This document shows, one piece after another, positions 1 through 9,068 of a DNA stretch of 64,000 bases. The position numbers and the translations under genes were made by a program. The notes below the pieces were generated by a model, which searched no databases, was not told the DNA's origin, and saw only the letters and a list, made by a program, of their open reading frames with translations. Every line of letters starts with the position of its first letter. Positions within the stretch are counted from its first letter, which is position 1. The DNA comes from Alphaproteobacteria bacterium (GTDB lineage Bacteria > Pseudomonadota > Alphaproteobacteria > Micavibrionales > Micavibrionaceae), in assembly GCA_009995595.1 (NCBI GenBank), contig JAACPE010000001.1, positions 620,001-684,000 of the forward strand. Direction: 5' to 3'.

Positions 1-2
1 CG

Positions 3-260
3 CGTGGTGTTGCCATGGTTGTGCCAGCGCGAATGGGACTTCATGTGGGGGAATATCCTGCAAATCTTGTTAAAAAATCTGTGGTTGGCGCAGGAAAATG
101 CGGCAAAGATCAGATCGGCATGATGATCCGTACGCTGTTACCCACCTGTGGAGAGATTAGCGAAGATGAGGCCGATGCCCTTGCTGTTGCCATCACGCAC
201 GCGCATCATTACACCAGCCGTCAAAAATTTGGCGGGATTTTGGCAGGAGGCGTTAGGTAA
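3..260 (+). CDS. ruvC: RuvC Holliday junction resolvase, C-terminal part (cut by window edge)
   Basis: The reading frame is open from the window edge and ends at TAA. The product contains EYPANLVKKSVVG followed by an acidic-to-histidine end (DEADALAVAITHAHH), which matches the C-terminal third of RuvC, including the conserved Asp/His region of the RNase H-like active site. RuvC cuts four-way junctions made by RecA-type recombination. The N-terminal catalytic residues lie outside the window. ruvA starts 6 bases downstream and ruvB overlaps ruvA, so the classic ruvCAB unit is intact. An internal ATG at 15 is not the real start, because the upstream codons still match the family. Confidence 0.93.
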   Translation, partial: RGVAMVVPARMGLHVGEYPANLVKKSVVGAGKCGKDQIGMMIRTLLPTCGEISEDEADALAVAITHAHHYTSRQKFGGILAGGVR

Positions 261-266
261 TTTGTT

Positions 267-902
267 ATGATAGGTAAGCTTTCAGGAATTTTGGACACTG
301 TGGGAGAAAATTTTCTTATCCTTGATGTAAATGGGATTGGCTATCAGATTTTCTGCTCCACGACGACATTATCACGTTGTGGTCAACAAGGCGATCCGCT
401 CTCACTTTTAATTGATACCCATGTTGCCGAAACTTTTATCCATCTTTATGGATTTATGTCCGCCAATGAACAGCAATGGTTTAGATTACTAACCAGCGTT
501 CAAGGGGTAGGTGCCAAGGCGGGTATGTCTATTTTAGCGGCCTGCCCGCCTGAACAGCTTGGTTTTGCCATCGCATCAGGTGATAAAGCTGCAGTGCAGC
601 GCGCCGATGGCGTAGGGCCAAAGTTGGCCGTGCGGATCTTGACTGAACTAAAAGATAAAGCCGCTAAAATCGAACTTAAAGCACCGATGAAAGGCGTTTC
701 AATCCTATCCTCTGCTAAAAATGCGCCGCCAAGTAATGAAAATACGGCCGCGGATCAAGACGCTGTTTCAGCTTTAATAAACCTAGGCTATCAGCCCTCC
801 GACGCCTTTGCCGCTGTTACGCAAGCGCGTCAAAAGGCCGATAACGACAATCTCAATGTTGGTGATGTGATTAAACTTGCACTCAGGGAGTTAACCCTAT
901 GA
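267..902 (+). CDS. ruvA: Holliday junction branch migration protein RuvA
   Basis: This 211-residue protein begins MIGKLSGIL, the typical RuvA start of the OB-fold domain. Two helix-hairpin-helix motifs follow ([16 protein letters not shown] around residues 73-88 and [17 protein letters not shown] around 113-129), and the C-terminal UBA-like domain that contacts RuvB lies at about 160-211. RuvA tetramers hold the Holliday junction square-planar and load RuvB. A linker of about 25 residues joins domains II and III, as expected. Its TGA overlaps the ruvB ATG by four bases, suggesting translational coupling. Length is normal for the family. Confidence 0.97.
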   Translation: MIGKLSGILDTVGENFLILDVNGIGYQIFCSTTTLSRCGQQGDPLSLLIDTHVAETFIHLYGFMSANEQQWFRLLTSVQGVGAKAGMSILAACPPEQLGFAIASGDKAAVQRADGVGPKLAVRILTELKDKAAKIELKAPMKGVSILSSAKNAPPSNENTAADQDAVSALINLGYQPSDAFAAVTQARQKADNDNLNVGDVIKLALRELTL

Positions 903-1948
903 GTGAGGCCATGAAAAACCCACAGCTTCAATCAATGCAGGCTGATATGGAACATGTAGAAGAAAACCCGCTTCGTCCCAATCAACTCTCTGAATTTATC
1001 GGTCAAGAAACCCTGCGGGAAAATTTAAAAGTTTATATCGAGGCCGCCAAAGTGCGTGGTGATGCAATGGATCATGTACTCCTTTTTGGTCCACCCGGCC
1101 TTGGTAAAACCACACTCGCACAAATTATTGCCCGTGAAATGGGTGTTGGCTTTCGTGCAACCTCTGGCCCAGTGATAAGCAAGGCAGGGGACTTAGCTGC
1201 TATCCTTACTAATCTTCAACCGCATGACGTCCTTTTTATCGACGAGATTCACCGTCTAAGCACCGCCGTTGAAGAAATCCTTTATCCTGCGATGGAAGAT
1301 AATAAACTTGATCTCATCATTGGCGAAGGGCCTGCTGCAAGGTCTGTTCAAATTGATTTACCGCCCTTCACCCTTATTGGAGCAACAACGCGTAGTGGCT
1401 TGCTCACGAACCCATTGCGTGATCGCTTTGGTATTCCGCTTCGCCTTGAATTTTATACGAATGAGGAATTGACTAAAATTGTGGCGCGCTCGGCGCGGCT
1501 TTTGGATATGCCGCTCACCCAAGAAGGGGCGTTTGAAATTGCGCGGCGCTCCCGCGGCACGCCCCGTATTGCGGGACGCCTGACGCGCCGTGTTCGGGAT
1601 TTTGCCCAAGTGGCCAATGTTAAAGAAATTGATATCAAAATTGCTGATATCGCCATGCAAAAAATGGATGTGGATGCTCAGGGTCTTGATTCAATGGATC
1701 ATCGCTATATGCGCTGCATTATCGAAAATTATGGCGGCGGCCCCGTTGGTGTTGAAACAATTGCCGCCGTTCTCTCTGAACAGCGTGATGTGATTGAGGA
1801 TGTTATCGAGCCATATCTTGTGCAACAGGGCTTTATTAATCGTACACCGCGTGGGCGTGTTATGAGCGAAAAGGGCTATAAATATCTTGGATTAAAGCCT
1901 AAGATACCTTCTGAAGTGATTCAGAAGGATCTTTTAGATGAGCAATAA
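899..1948 (+). CDS. ruvB: Holliday junction branch migration ATPase RuvB
   Basis: RuvB is the AAA+ motor that pulls DNA through the RuvA-bound junction. The 349-residue product has Walker [10 protein letters not shown] (64-72), Walker [11 protein letters not shown] (Asp115, Glu116), the sensor-1 segment GATTRSGLL, the Arg-rich LRDRFG region and a C-terminal winged helix ([10 protein letters not shown]) that binds DNA. The start at 899 is set by the ATGA overlap with ruvA. The end overlaps the following thioesterase gene by 11 bases. Nothing in the sequence departs from the family. Confidence 0.98.
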   Translation: MSEAMKNPQLQSMQADMEHVEENPLRPNQLSEFIGQETLRENLKVYIEAAKVRGDAMDHVLLFGPPGLGKTTLAQIIAREMGVGFRATSGPVISKAGDLAAILTNLQPHDVLFIDEIHRLSTAVEEILYPAMEDNKLDLIIGEGPAARSVQIDLPPFTLIGATTRSGLLTNPLRDRFGIPLRLEFYTNEELTKIVARSARLLDMPLTQEGAFEIARRSRGTPRIAGRLTRRVRDFAQVANVKEIDIKIADIAMQKMDVDAQGLDSMDHRYMRCIIENYGGGPVGVETIAAVLSEQRDVIEDVIEPYLVQQGFINRTPRGRVMSEKGYKYLGLKPKIPSEVIQKDLLDEQ

Positions 1949-2369
1949 CGCCCTACACAAAACACATAAAGCTGATTTTCGGGTCTATTATGAAGACACC
2001 GACGCGGTTGGCATAATGTATCACGCCAATTATATTTGTTTTTGTGAGCGTGGGCGCTCTGATATGCTGCGTGATATGGGCTTGCCGGCTTCTGAAATCT
2101 TTGAAAAAGTTGGTATTGGGTTTGTCATTCGCCATATAGATTGTGAGTATCTTAAAATGGTCAAACTCGATGATCTTTTAACGGTTGAAACAGCCGTCCT
2201 TGCCATGAAAAACACATCATTTATAATGCGCCAGACAATTTATTGCCAAAATTCACCTGTATTTAAAATGGATGTGACCGTGGTTTGTGTCGATAAAGCA
2301 GGTAAGCCTGCCCGCGCACCCCAAGATTTAAGAAATAAATTTTCAGATTATTTAATTAAGGAAGATTAA
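1938..2369 (+). CDS. ybgC: YbgC-type acyl-CoA thioesterase
   Basis: This 143-residue single hotdog-fold protein has the 4-hydroxybenzoyl-CoA thioesterase signature [16 protein letters not shown] (residues 17-32), with catalytic Asp22 and the conserved His29 and Asn31. The family hydrolyses acyl-CoA or acyl-ACP esters, and YbgC associates with phospholipid-synthesis enzymes at the inner membrane. It sits between ruvB (11-base overlap) and tolQ (3-base gap), the usual place at the head of the tol cluster in proteobacteria. Substrate chain length cannot be read from the sequence. Confidence 0.93.
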   Translation: MSNNALHKTHKADFRVYYEDTDAVGIMYHANYICFCERGRSDMLRDMGLPASEIFEKVGIGFVIRHIDCEYLKMVKLDDLLTVETAVLAMKNTSFIMRQTIYCQNSPVFKMDVTVVCVDKAGKPARAPQDLRNKFSDYLIKED

Positions 2370-2372
2370 AAA

Positions 2373-3137
2373 ATGGATGAATTAACAAACCGCGCCGTTG
2401 ATGCCGCTACATTAGCCGGAACAGCCGCAGCCCATGACATGAGCATGTGGGGGCTATTTATGATGGCAGATATTGTTGTAAAATTAGTGATGCTCATTTT
2501 GATTGGCTGCTCTATTTGGTGTTGGGCTGTGATTTTTGAAAAACGCGCGACCTTGTCAAAACTCAATCGCCGCGCGCATAAGTTCGAAGATGCCTTTTGG
2601 TCAGGTGAGGCGCTTGATAAACTTTATCAACGTGTCAACAAAAACCCAAATGACCCTATGCTGAAAACTTTCTGCGCGGGCATGGAAGAATGGCAAAATA
2701 CCGTATCCACAGGCATTCCGGACAAAGAAGAAATGCAGGCTTCCTTAAGACAACGTGTCGAACGCGCCATGAGCGTAGCAATTAATCGCGAGATGGAACG
2801 CCTTGAACGCGGCATGACTTTCCTCGCAACCGTCGGCTCAACGGCGCCATTTGTTGGTCTTTTTGGCACGGTATGGGGTATTATGAATAGCTTTACCGCC
2901 ATCGCACAAAGCAATAATACATCCCTGGCTGTTGTGGCACCGGGTATTGCAGAAGCACTTTTTGCGACGGCTTTGGGTCTTGTTGCCGCTATACCAGCTG
3001 TTATTGCGTATAATGGTTATACAAGCAGATTAGGACGTTATGCGGGGCGTCTTGATGATTTTGTCACTGAATTTATGGCTATTTTGTCGCGCCATCTTGA
3101 ATCCCAAGATTCTAAAAACCGTAAAAGAGTGGCATAA
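2373..3137 (+). CDS. tolQ: Tol-Pal system proton-channel subunit TolQ
   Basis: The 254-residue inner-membrane protein belongs to the MotA/TolQ/ExbB family. Three membrane segments are visible: about residues 25-48, 148-172 ([19 protein letters not shown], the family signature) and 190-212 ([19 protein letters not shown]). A large cytoplasmic loop lies between the first two. TolQ pentamers surround TolR and convert proton flow into force on TolA. ybgC lies just upstream and tolR starts three bases downstream, consistent with one operon. Confidence 0.96.
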   Translation: MDELTNRAVDAATLAGTAAAHDMSMWGLFMMADIVVKLVMLILIGCSIWCWAVIFEKRATLSKLNRRAHKFEDAFWSGEALDKLYQRVNKNPNDPMLKTFCAGMEEWQNTVSTGIPDKEEMQASLRQRVERAMSVAINREMERLERGMTFLATVGSTAPFVGLFGTVWGIMNSFTAIAQSNNTSLAVVAPGIAEALFATALGLVAAIPAVIAYNGYTSRLGRYAGRLDDFVTEFMAILSRHLESQDSKNRKRVA

Positions 3138-3139
3138 AA

Positions 3140-3574
3140 ATGGGCGCGTCACTTCAACAAAAATCAGGCAGAGCAAAAGCAGGGCGTGGGCACCGCCCCA
3201 TGTCAGAAATAAACGTTACACCGTTTGTGGATGTTATGCTTGTGCTTCTTATTGTGTTTATGGTGGCCGCGCCGCTTTTAACGGCGGGCGTACCGATTGA
3301 TTTACCCGACAGTGAAGCAAAAGCCCTTAATCAAGAAGACAATAAACCATTGGAAGTTTCGATTAGCAGTGATGGGACAATTTTTGTAGGGGAAACTGAA
3401 GTAAAGCGTGATCGCCTTATTCAGCTTTTAGGCTCTCTAACGAATAACGACCCTGATCGGCGGATTTATATTCGTGCGGATAAAACGATGGATTACGGTA
3501 AGGTAATGGATGTTTTGGGGGCGATTAATAAAGCAGGCTTTCAAAAAGTGGCTTTAATCTCAAACGCCTCTTGA
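3140..3574 (+). CDS. tolR: Tol-Pal system protein TolR (ExbD family)
   Basis: The 144-residue single-pass protein has INVTPFVDVMLVLLIVFMVA from residue 24, with Asp31 in the membrane helix as the protonatable residue of the TolQR motor. The short cytoplasmic N-terminus is basic. The periplasmic domain (about 60-144) ends in the ExbD/TolR pattern, with VALISNAS at the terminus. It works with TolQ and TolA in outer-membrane constriction at division. A 63-base gap separates it from tolA. Confidence 0.95.
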   Translation: MGASLQQKSGRAKAGRGHRPMSEINVTPFVDVMLVLLIVFMVAAPLLTAGVPIDLPDSEAKALNQEDNKPLEVSISSDGTIFVGETEVKRDRLIQLLGSLTNNDPDRRIYIRADKTMDYGKVMDVLGAINKAGFQKVALISNAS

Positions 3575-3637
3575 AGTCTCAAAAACATATCTCAAAAACG
3601 GCTTAATCTTGCCATAAATACACAGTAATAAATTGTC

Positions 3638-4546
3638 ATGAATGCTACGATAAAATTATCGCAAAGACTGCCACAAATTGAATTGCCAACGGCAATGAAA
3701 TGGGCTTTGGGTTTTTCTATTTTGTTTCACTTGGCTATTGTTGTCGCTGGGACAATAGGTCTGCCGCACATCAAAAAACCAATCGTTATCAATCAACCTA
3801 TTGCTGTTGAAATCGTTAATATTGATGAAGAAACGACAACAAACAAACGCCCCAATCCCATACAACAGCCTAAAACCGAAGAAAAGCCTGCACCCAAAAA
3901 TGACCCTATTAAAGCGCCGCCGAAGGTAGAAACAAAAACCCCGCCTAAAGTAACGCCTTTAGAGCCGCCAAAGGTTGTTGAAAACAAAACAAAGCCCAAA
4001 CCAAAAACGCCGCCGCCGCCTTCAGAAAAGCTTGAAAAGCCCAAGGAAGAAAAGCCTAAGCCAAAAGAGGAAAAAGTTGAAGAAACCGCCGCCCAAGAAG
4101 AAGCGTTTTTATCAGTCTTAAAAAATCTTCAGGAAACAGAGCCTTCTGCGGCAGAGGAGCCCGATCAACCTGCTGATAAACCTACACCAGAACAAGCGTC
4201 ACAGCTTGCGCGTTTTGCTGAGCAACTCTCAGCCACCGAAGTAGATGCTATTCGAATGGCGCTCAATCGACAATTTGGCCAATGCTGGAATTTAATGGCT
4301 GGCGCGCGCTATGCCGAAGACATTGTTGTGCAGATAAGGCTTGTGATTAATCCCGATCGTACCGTGCAAAGCGCTCGCATAAATGATCAATGGCGTTATA
4401 CTCAAGACAGTTTTTACAAAGCGGCCGCCGACACGGCGCTTCGTGCGGTAAGTCATCCTAATTGTGCGGTTTTAGATTTACCGCCTGATAAGTATGATCT
4501 TTGGAAAGATATGATTTTTAATTTTAACCCTTCCGCGCAATTATAA
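3638..4546 (+). CDS. tolA: TolA-like periplasm-spanning protein
   Basis: The product has 302 residues with one N-terminal membrane helix (about 23-43, [20 protein letters not shown]). A long Pro/Lys/Glu-rich stretch (about 60-150, many PPK and PKEE units) is expected to span the periplasm. The C-terminal domain (about 195-302) carries a paired-cysteine TolA/TonB-like fold (Cys near FGQCWN and near HPNCAV). TolA links the TolQR motor to TolB and Pal. The linker is proline-rich rather than the Ala/Lys-rich helix of enteric TolA, which is common in alphaproteobacteria. It lies between tolR and tolB. Confidence 0.88.
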   Translation: MNATIKLSQRLPQIELPTAMKWALGFSILFHLAIVVAGTIGLPHIKKPIVINQPIAVEIVNIDEETTTNKRPNPIQQPKTEEKPAPKNDPIKAPPKVETKTPPKVTPLEPPKVVENKTKPKPKTPPPPSEKLEKPKEEKPKPKEEKVEETAAQEEAFLSVLKNLQETEPSAAEEPDQPADKPTPEQASQLARFAEQLSATEVDAIRMALNRQFGQCWNLMAGARYAEDIVVQIRLVINPDRTVQSARINDQWRYTQDSFYKAAADTALRAVSHPNCAVLDLPPDKYDLWKDMIFNFNPSAQL

Positions 4547-4580
4547 CCGCGCCCACATTGTAAATTTAAGGTTTTATGAA

Positions 4581-5894
4581 ATGAAAAAAATACTTTTTAT
4601 TCTTGCTCTTGTTTTGATGCCTTTATCGGCGCAGGCACAGTTAGAAATTGACATCACATCCGGAAAGCTAGAAGAACTTCCGATTGCAGTAAGCCCGTTT
4701 TACTCTGAACAAGCTGATCTTGGTGATTTTGCGCGTGACATCCCGAAAATTATTGCGAGCAATCTTGAGAGTTCAGGCCTTTTTGATCCTTTAAACCGAA
4801 ACAGCTTTATCCAAACGCCAGCTTCAATTCATACGGACAACCCACGGTTTGGTGAATGGCGCGCCATTAATGCGCAGGCTTTGGTATCTGGCACTGTTTT
4901 AAAAACAGCAGATGGGCGTACACGCGTTGAATTTCGCTTATGGGACGTCTTCACTCAGCAGCAATTGATCGGCATGGCATATATGACAACGCCTCAAAAC
5001 TGGCGCCGTATTGCTCATATTATTTCAGATGAAATTTATAAACGCATTACGGGCGAAAATGGTTATTTTGACACGCGGATTGTTTATGTCGCAGAGAGCG
5101 GATCTCCGCTCAAACGCTCCAAACGTCTCGCGATCATGGATCAAGATGGGTATAATCATAAATATCTAACCCCTGAAGGGGAACTTGTTCTTACACCACG
5201 CTTTTCCCCAACAGCGCAAGAAATCACTTATATGTCTTATCGCGGCGGTCAACCGCGCGTTTATCTCTATAATATCGACACAGGACGTCAGGAGTTATTG
5301 GGTAATTTCCCGGGTATGACATTTGCGCCGCGTTTTACACCTGATGGTAATAAGGTGATTATGAGCTTATCCAAAAACGGCAATACAGATATTCATGAGC
5401 TGGATTTACGCAGTCGTCAGTCACGCCAGATCACAACAAACCCCGGAATTGATACAGCGCCGTCATATGCCCCTGATGGAAGCAGAATAGTGTTTGAGTC
5501 AGACCGTGGTGGTTCACAGCAGCTTTATACAATGACACCATCAGGCGGCGATGTGAAGCGCATCACTTTTGGAAAAGGGCGTTACGCAAACCCTGTTTGG
5601 TCGCCGCGTGGAGATTTAATTGCCTTCACTAAAATGGTAGGTGGTAGTTTTTACATTGGTGTTATTCGCCCCGATGGGCAAGGTGAGCGGCTGATAACAA
5701 AAGCCCATCACGTTGAAGGCCCTAGCTGGTCACCCAATGGTCGCGTCTTAACGTATTTTAAAGAGCGCAAGACAAATGGCGGTAAAGATCAATCGTCGCA
5801 ACTTTATACTGTTGATTTAACGGGATATAATGAACGTATATTGAAAACTCCGCGTGATGGGTCAGATCCCGCATGGAGCCCAATTAATCCATAA
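4581..5894 (+). CDS. tolB: Tol-Pal system beta-propeller protein TolB
   Basis: The 437-residue periplasmic protein has a clear signal peptide ([20 protein letters not shown], cleavage after AQA). An N-terminal alpha/beta domain (about 30-165) is followed by a propeller of WD40-like TolB repeats, each containing a pattern like [36 protein letters not shown] or [12 protein letters not shown]. TolB signals between TolA and Pal. It is the last gene of the cluster on this strand. No pal or cpoB follows, because a convergent gene begins 15 bases beyond the stop. Confidence 0.96.
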   Translation: MKKILFILALVLMPLSAQAQLEIDITSGKLEELPIAVSPFYSEQADLGDFARDIPKIIASNLESSGLFDPLNRNSFIQTPASIHTDNPRFGEWRAINAQALVSGTVLKTADGRTRVEFRLWDVFTQQQLIGMAYMTTPQNWRRIAHIISDEIYKRITGENGYFDTRIVYVAESGSPLKRSKRLAIMDQDGYNHKYLTPEGELVLTPRFSPTAQEITYMSYRGGQPRVYLYNIDTGRQELLGNFPGMTFAPRFTPDGNKVIMSLSKNGNTDIHELDLRSRQSRQITTNPGIDTAPSYAPDGSRIVFESDRGGSQQLYTMTPSGGDVKRITFGKGRYANPVWSPRGDLIAFTKMVGGSFYIGVIRPDGQGERLITKAHHVEGPSWSPNGRVLTYFKERKTNGGKDQSSQLYTVDLTGYNERILKTPRDGSDPAWSPINP

Positions 5895-5909
5895 TAGATA
5901 TTTATATAT

Positions 5910-6398
5910 TTAAGAAATATGCAAAAAGGCGTTTATCACTTGTTGGTAAACGTCTTTTTTAAACGGCACGATAATGTCAATTGTTTCGTGTATATCCACC
6001 CATTTCCAATCTGTGAATTCAGGCTCTTTATCGGCGGCAATATCTATATCGGAATCTTGTCCTGTAAAACGCATGGCAACCCATGTTTGTTCCTGACCGA
6101 TATACGGAACATCCCAGATTGTTTTAAATTTATCATAGACCGCTTTGGGAAGATCATAACGGATAGGGTCGGGATGAATATAAATAAGTTCCGCCTTATC
6201 AGTTCCCGTTTCTTCTTTTAATTCACGAAGCGCCGCCACCACAATATCTTCGCCAACATCGATACCACCTTGGGGCATTTGCCATGCGCCGGGCGTATCT
6301 ATACGCTCACCGACGAACACTTTTCCTGCACTATTATAAAGGGCAATACCGACATTCGGGCGATATAAAGCTTTAGGTTCAGGAACAACTTTATTCAT
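5910..6398 (-). CDS. rppH: RNA pyrophosphohydrolase (Nudix family)
   Basis: The Nudix box is visible as GGIDVGEDI, then REL and KEETGT (GX5EX7REUXEEXGU pattern) around residues 43-65, in a protein of about 162 residues that begins YRPNVGIALYN after a short leader. RppH removes pyrophosphate from the 5' triphosphate of mRNA and so starts RNase-dependent decay. I chose the ATG at 6398, which overlaps the end of the upstream deacetylase gene by 8 bases. An in-frame start at 6437 would add 13 residues with no family match. It is the last gene of the rsfS-to-rppH run. Confidence 0.9.
   Translation of the reverse strand: MNKVVPEPKALYRPNVGIALYNSAGKVFVGERIDTPGAWQMPQGGIDVGEDIVVAALRELKEETGTDKAELIYIHPDPIRYDLPKAVYDKFKTIWDVPYIGQEQTWVAMRFTGQDSDIDIAADKEPEFTDWKWVDIHETIDIIVPFKKDVYQQVINAFLHIS
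5928..5960 (+). terminator. Rho-independent terminator of the tol cluster, inside the 3' end of rppH
   Basis: An 11-pair stem GGCGTTTATCA / TGGTAAACGTC with loop CTTGT is followed by six T. It lies 33 bases after the tolB stop. An A-run at 5923-5927 makes it potentially bidirectional. The hairpin overlaps the last codons of the convergent rppH gene, so the same bases encode protein on one strand and end transcription on the other. Confidence 0.8.
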
Positions 6399-7656
6399 CT
6401 TTATAAACCGCAAGATAGGATGCTGGCGCAAGTTCAAACCCTACCGCGGCGGGGGAATTAACCCATTCCTTCACGGCTTTGATTGCTTTAGGGTAGGGGT
6501 AGAATAAAACTACGGCTCGATCGGATGCTCTGGCATAATCAGAAATACGGATCATTTCACGTTTGATTTGGTCGGCGGTTAAATTCTCATCTATCCAGAA
6601 ATTATTTTTAACGAAAGGGAACTCATTATTATAAGCGATGCGTTGGCCAAAATCCCTATCGCTCGCGGTTGCACTATCCAGTATAGCTAAACCACGACCA
6701 AATATTTGCTGCACAGAGGGGCTGGTATCAACATCTTTTTCGCGAAAAATATGATTAGGCCATGATACAAGACCGACATAGCCCACAGCGCTCCCCATCG
6801 TTGATAATAAACGAGCCTGATTTTGCTCTATGCTCGCATTAATGAGCATTGTATTTGGGCCAGGATCGTTTAACGGATAGCCCTCGTTTTCTATAGGGAG
6901 CATCAACCATGTTTCATGACCAGCAGAGCGCGCCGCATCAGATAGTAGTTTAATATCAGGCGCATAAGGTGAAAAAGCAAGCGAGACCATTGAGGGTAAA
7001 TCGTTAATCATTTCTTCAGTACGTTTACGCGACATACCCACATTAACCGCAACAAAGGCAATAACAGGCTTATTAGAAGAAGAAACAAATGGCTTTTTAT
7101 AAGCCTGAAATGGTGTCAAACCGTCAGAGAGCCTCGCTTTTGGAATAATCCCTTCAGGTGTACTTTCAAATAAATCAGGAATCGGCGCAGCCGCAAGAGC
7201 CCCTGATGTCAAAGTCACAATTGGCGTCTTTACCGTTTCAAGATTATCCGTTTGCACAGACGCTTGATCCCCTGATGGCTCATCAGAAATAACATCTAAT
7301 GTTTCAACATCAACACCATCTTTAATTAAATCGGGCGTGAAACTGTCAAGGGCAGGGGGCGGTTCAACAACATCAGAAATTCGGTATGTTTGACCTCCTG
7401 CTTTTTCAATTAAGACCGTTTTTGACGCAAGGCGATCTTGAAGAGCCTTATTAGTTTGCCCATTCATATACATCGCCCATCCTGCAATAGCGGCGATTAA
7501 AAAAAGTAATAAAAAACTTAATTTTGCAAATAAGCCAAAAGCAAAAAATTTAGATAAAGTCAGGCTTCGCTTTGGTTTTGTAACACGGGTTTTCTTGATG
7601 CTGTCATCAACAGCCTTACCAACCTCATCATCCAAAACTGCACGAAAATCAGCCAT
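6391..7656 (-). CDS. Divergent polysaccharide deacetylase family protein (YibQ/DUF610 type)
   Basis: The protein has about 421 residues: a cytoplasmic N-terminus, one membrane helix (around 43-62, LSFLLLFLIAAIAGWAMYM), a low-complexity periplasmic linker, and a C-terminal domain starting near KPVIAFVAVNVGMS. That domain has the divergent deacetylase pattern MVSLAFSPYAPD, LMLPIENEGYP and DPGPNTML. The family is a NodB-like TIM barrel that usually lacks the full metal-binding set, and its substrate is unknown. I chose the ATG at 7656 because it follows AGAGG at proper spacing; the in-frame codon at 7692 lies inside ctpA. It sits between ctpA and rppH, a conserved alphaproteobacterial arrangement that suggests a cell-wall role. 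Confidence 0.85.
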   Translation of the reverse strand: MADFRAVLDDEVGKAVDDSIKKTRVTKPKRSLTLSKFFAFGLFAKLSFLLLFLIAAIAGWAMYMNGQTNKALQDRLASKTVLIEKAGGQTYRISDVVEPPPALDSFTPDLIKDGVDVETLDVISDEPSGDQASVQTDNLETVKTPIVTLTSGALAAAPIPDLFESTPEGIIPKARLSDGLTPFQAYKKPFVSSSNKPVIAFVAVNVGMSRKRTEEMINDLPSMVSLAFSPYAPDIKLLSDAARSAGHETWLMLPIENEGYPLNDPGPNTMLINASIEQNQARLLSTMGSAVGYVGLVSWPNHIFREKDVDTSPSVQQIFGRGLAILDSATASDRDFGQRIAYNNEFPFVKNNFWIDENLTADQIKREMIRISDYARASDRAVVLFYPYPKAIKAVKEWVNSPAAVGFELAPASYLAVYKDE

Positions 7657-7666
7657 AACCTCTAGT

Positions 7667-9034
7667 TCATTTTTTCTTATTATCGTTTGCACTTTGGCGC
7701 ATATTTTCTAAAAAACGATCTTCATAAAGCGTCATACCTCTTAGCAAATCAATCGCTCGGCTCAATTGATAGTCGACTGGCTTTTCTTCTTCCTGGGCAT
7801 CATCCTCTAAATTCGTTTTTTGCTTTTTCTCTTTTTGATCAAGCGCGCCCTTCAGATCATTTTCACTTGTGTGTCTCGTTTGCTCAATTTTTTCAATTTT
7901 AGCAGGCTCAACAATTATGTCAGGTATAATTCCTTCCGCCTGAATAGAGCGGCCAGATGGTGTGTAATAACGCGCAGTTGTGAGGCGTATCGCACCATGA
8001 CCCGGGATAGGGATTACTGTTTGAACAGACCCTTTACCAAAACTTTGCGTACCAAGTAAAATCGCGCGGCGATGGTCTTGAAGTGCGCCAGCTACAATTT
8101 CAGATGCTGAGGCAGAGCCACCATTAATAAGAACAATAATAGGCTTGCCGTCTGTTAAGTCACCTAAAGTCGCATTATCACGTTTTGTGTCGCTTTCTAG
8201 ACGACCACGCGTTGACACAATCTCGCCTTTATCCAAAAAAGCATCCGAAACGGCAATCGCCTGATCGAGCAGACCGCCCGGGTTATTGCGAAGATCAATC
8301 ACATAACCAATAGGCTCTTTCACTTCTTTTTTAATTTCTGCGATGGCCGCCTCAACACCTGTCATCGTGTTTTGATTGAATGTTGTAATACGCACATACC
8401 CAATATCATCTTGCTCAACACGGTTACGAACAGAGCGGATTTTGATCACATCACGAATGATTTTAACATCAAATGGCTCTTCTTCACCTTCGCGAACAAC
8501 CGTCAGCAAAATAGGCTCACCCACTTTACCGCGCATTTTATCAACGGCTTCAGATAATGTAAGGCCCATGACAGGTTCTTCATCAATGTGCGTAATAAAA
8601 TCACCTGCTTGCATACCAGCACGATAGGCAGGCGTTTCATCAATAGGGGATACCACTTTGACAAAACCATTTTCCATACCAACCTCAATACCAAGGCCGC
8701 CAAATTCACCGCGAGTATTGACACGCATATCATCAAAATCTTTTTCATCTAAGTAAGAAGAATGCGGATCAAGATTAGTCAGCATGCCATTAATTGCATT
8801 TTTGACGAGTTGTTCATCTGTTACTTCTTCAACATATTGTCCTCGCACGCGCTCGAAAATATCACCAAGCAAATTAAGCTGGCGATAAGTTTCGCGGGTT
8901 TGGTCCTCAACCGAGCGGTTCACGGTGCGCTCTTCACTTTCCTCAACCTGCGCCTGTGCATAGGCATACCCCGACAAGCCCATAAGAAATATGATCAGTG
9001 TTCCAAAAAGGCGGAGCGTAATTTGAGAGGGCAT
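7667..9034 (-). CDS. ctpA: C-terminal processing serine peptidase (S41, CtpA/Prc family)
   Basis: This 455-residue exported protease has an N-terminal hydrophobic signal (about 6-27, ending YAYAQA), a PDZ domain (about 108-192, containing GGLGIEVG) and an S41 protease domain with RNNPGG (249-254). The Ser-Lys dyad is visible: Ser309 in GGSASASE, with Lys334 and Gln338 in SFGKGSVQ. Such peptidases trim C-termini of periplasmic proteins and often regulate murein hydrolases. It lies directly downstream of an EnvC-like murein hydrolase activator, which fits that theme. The Lys/Glu-rich C-terminal tail (about 385-455) is outside the conserved domain. Confidence 0.95.
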   Translation of the reverse strand: MPSQITLRLFGTLIIFLMGLSGYAYAQAQVEESEERTVNRSVEDQTRETYRQLNLLGDIFERVRGQYVEEVTDEQLVKNAINGMLTNLDPHSSYLDEKDFDDMRVNTRGEFGGLGIEVGMENGFVKVVSPIDETPAYRAGMQAGDFITHIDEEPVMGLTLSEAVDKMRGKVGEPILLTVVREGEEEPFDVKIIRDVIKIRSVRNRVEQDDIGYVRITTFNQNTMTGVEAAIAEIKKEVKEPIGYVIDLRNNPGGLLDQAIAVSDAFLDKGEIVSTRGRLESDTKRDNATLGDLTDGKPIIVLINGGSASASEIVAGALQDHRRAILLGTQSFGKGSVQTVIPIPGHGAIRLTTARYYTPSGRSIQAEGIIPDIIVEPAKIEKIEQTRHTSENDLKGALDQKEKKQKTNLEDDAQEEEKPVDYQLSRAIDLLRGMTLYEDRFLENMRQSANDNKKK

Positions 9035-9068
9035 GGATATTCCTTATCGTTGGGCATAAAATATTAAA

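Noticed and set aside
1358-1660. A 100-residue minus-strand frame opposite ruvB
   Set aside because: Arg-rich shadow of ruvB with no start signal; ruvB motifs are intact across it.
3838-4080. Short repeats in the Pro/Lys-rich part of tolA as a DNA repeat array
   Set aside because: They reflect codons for the repetitive TolA linker; spacing is irregular and they are not CRISPR-like.
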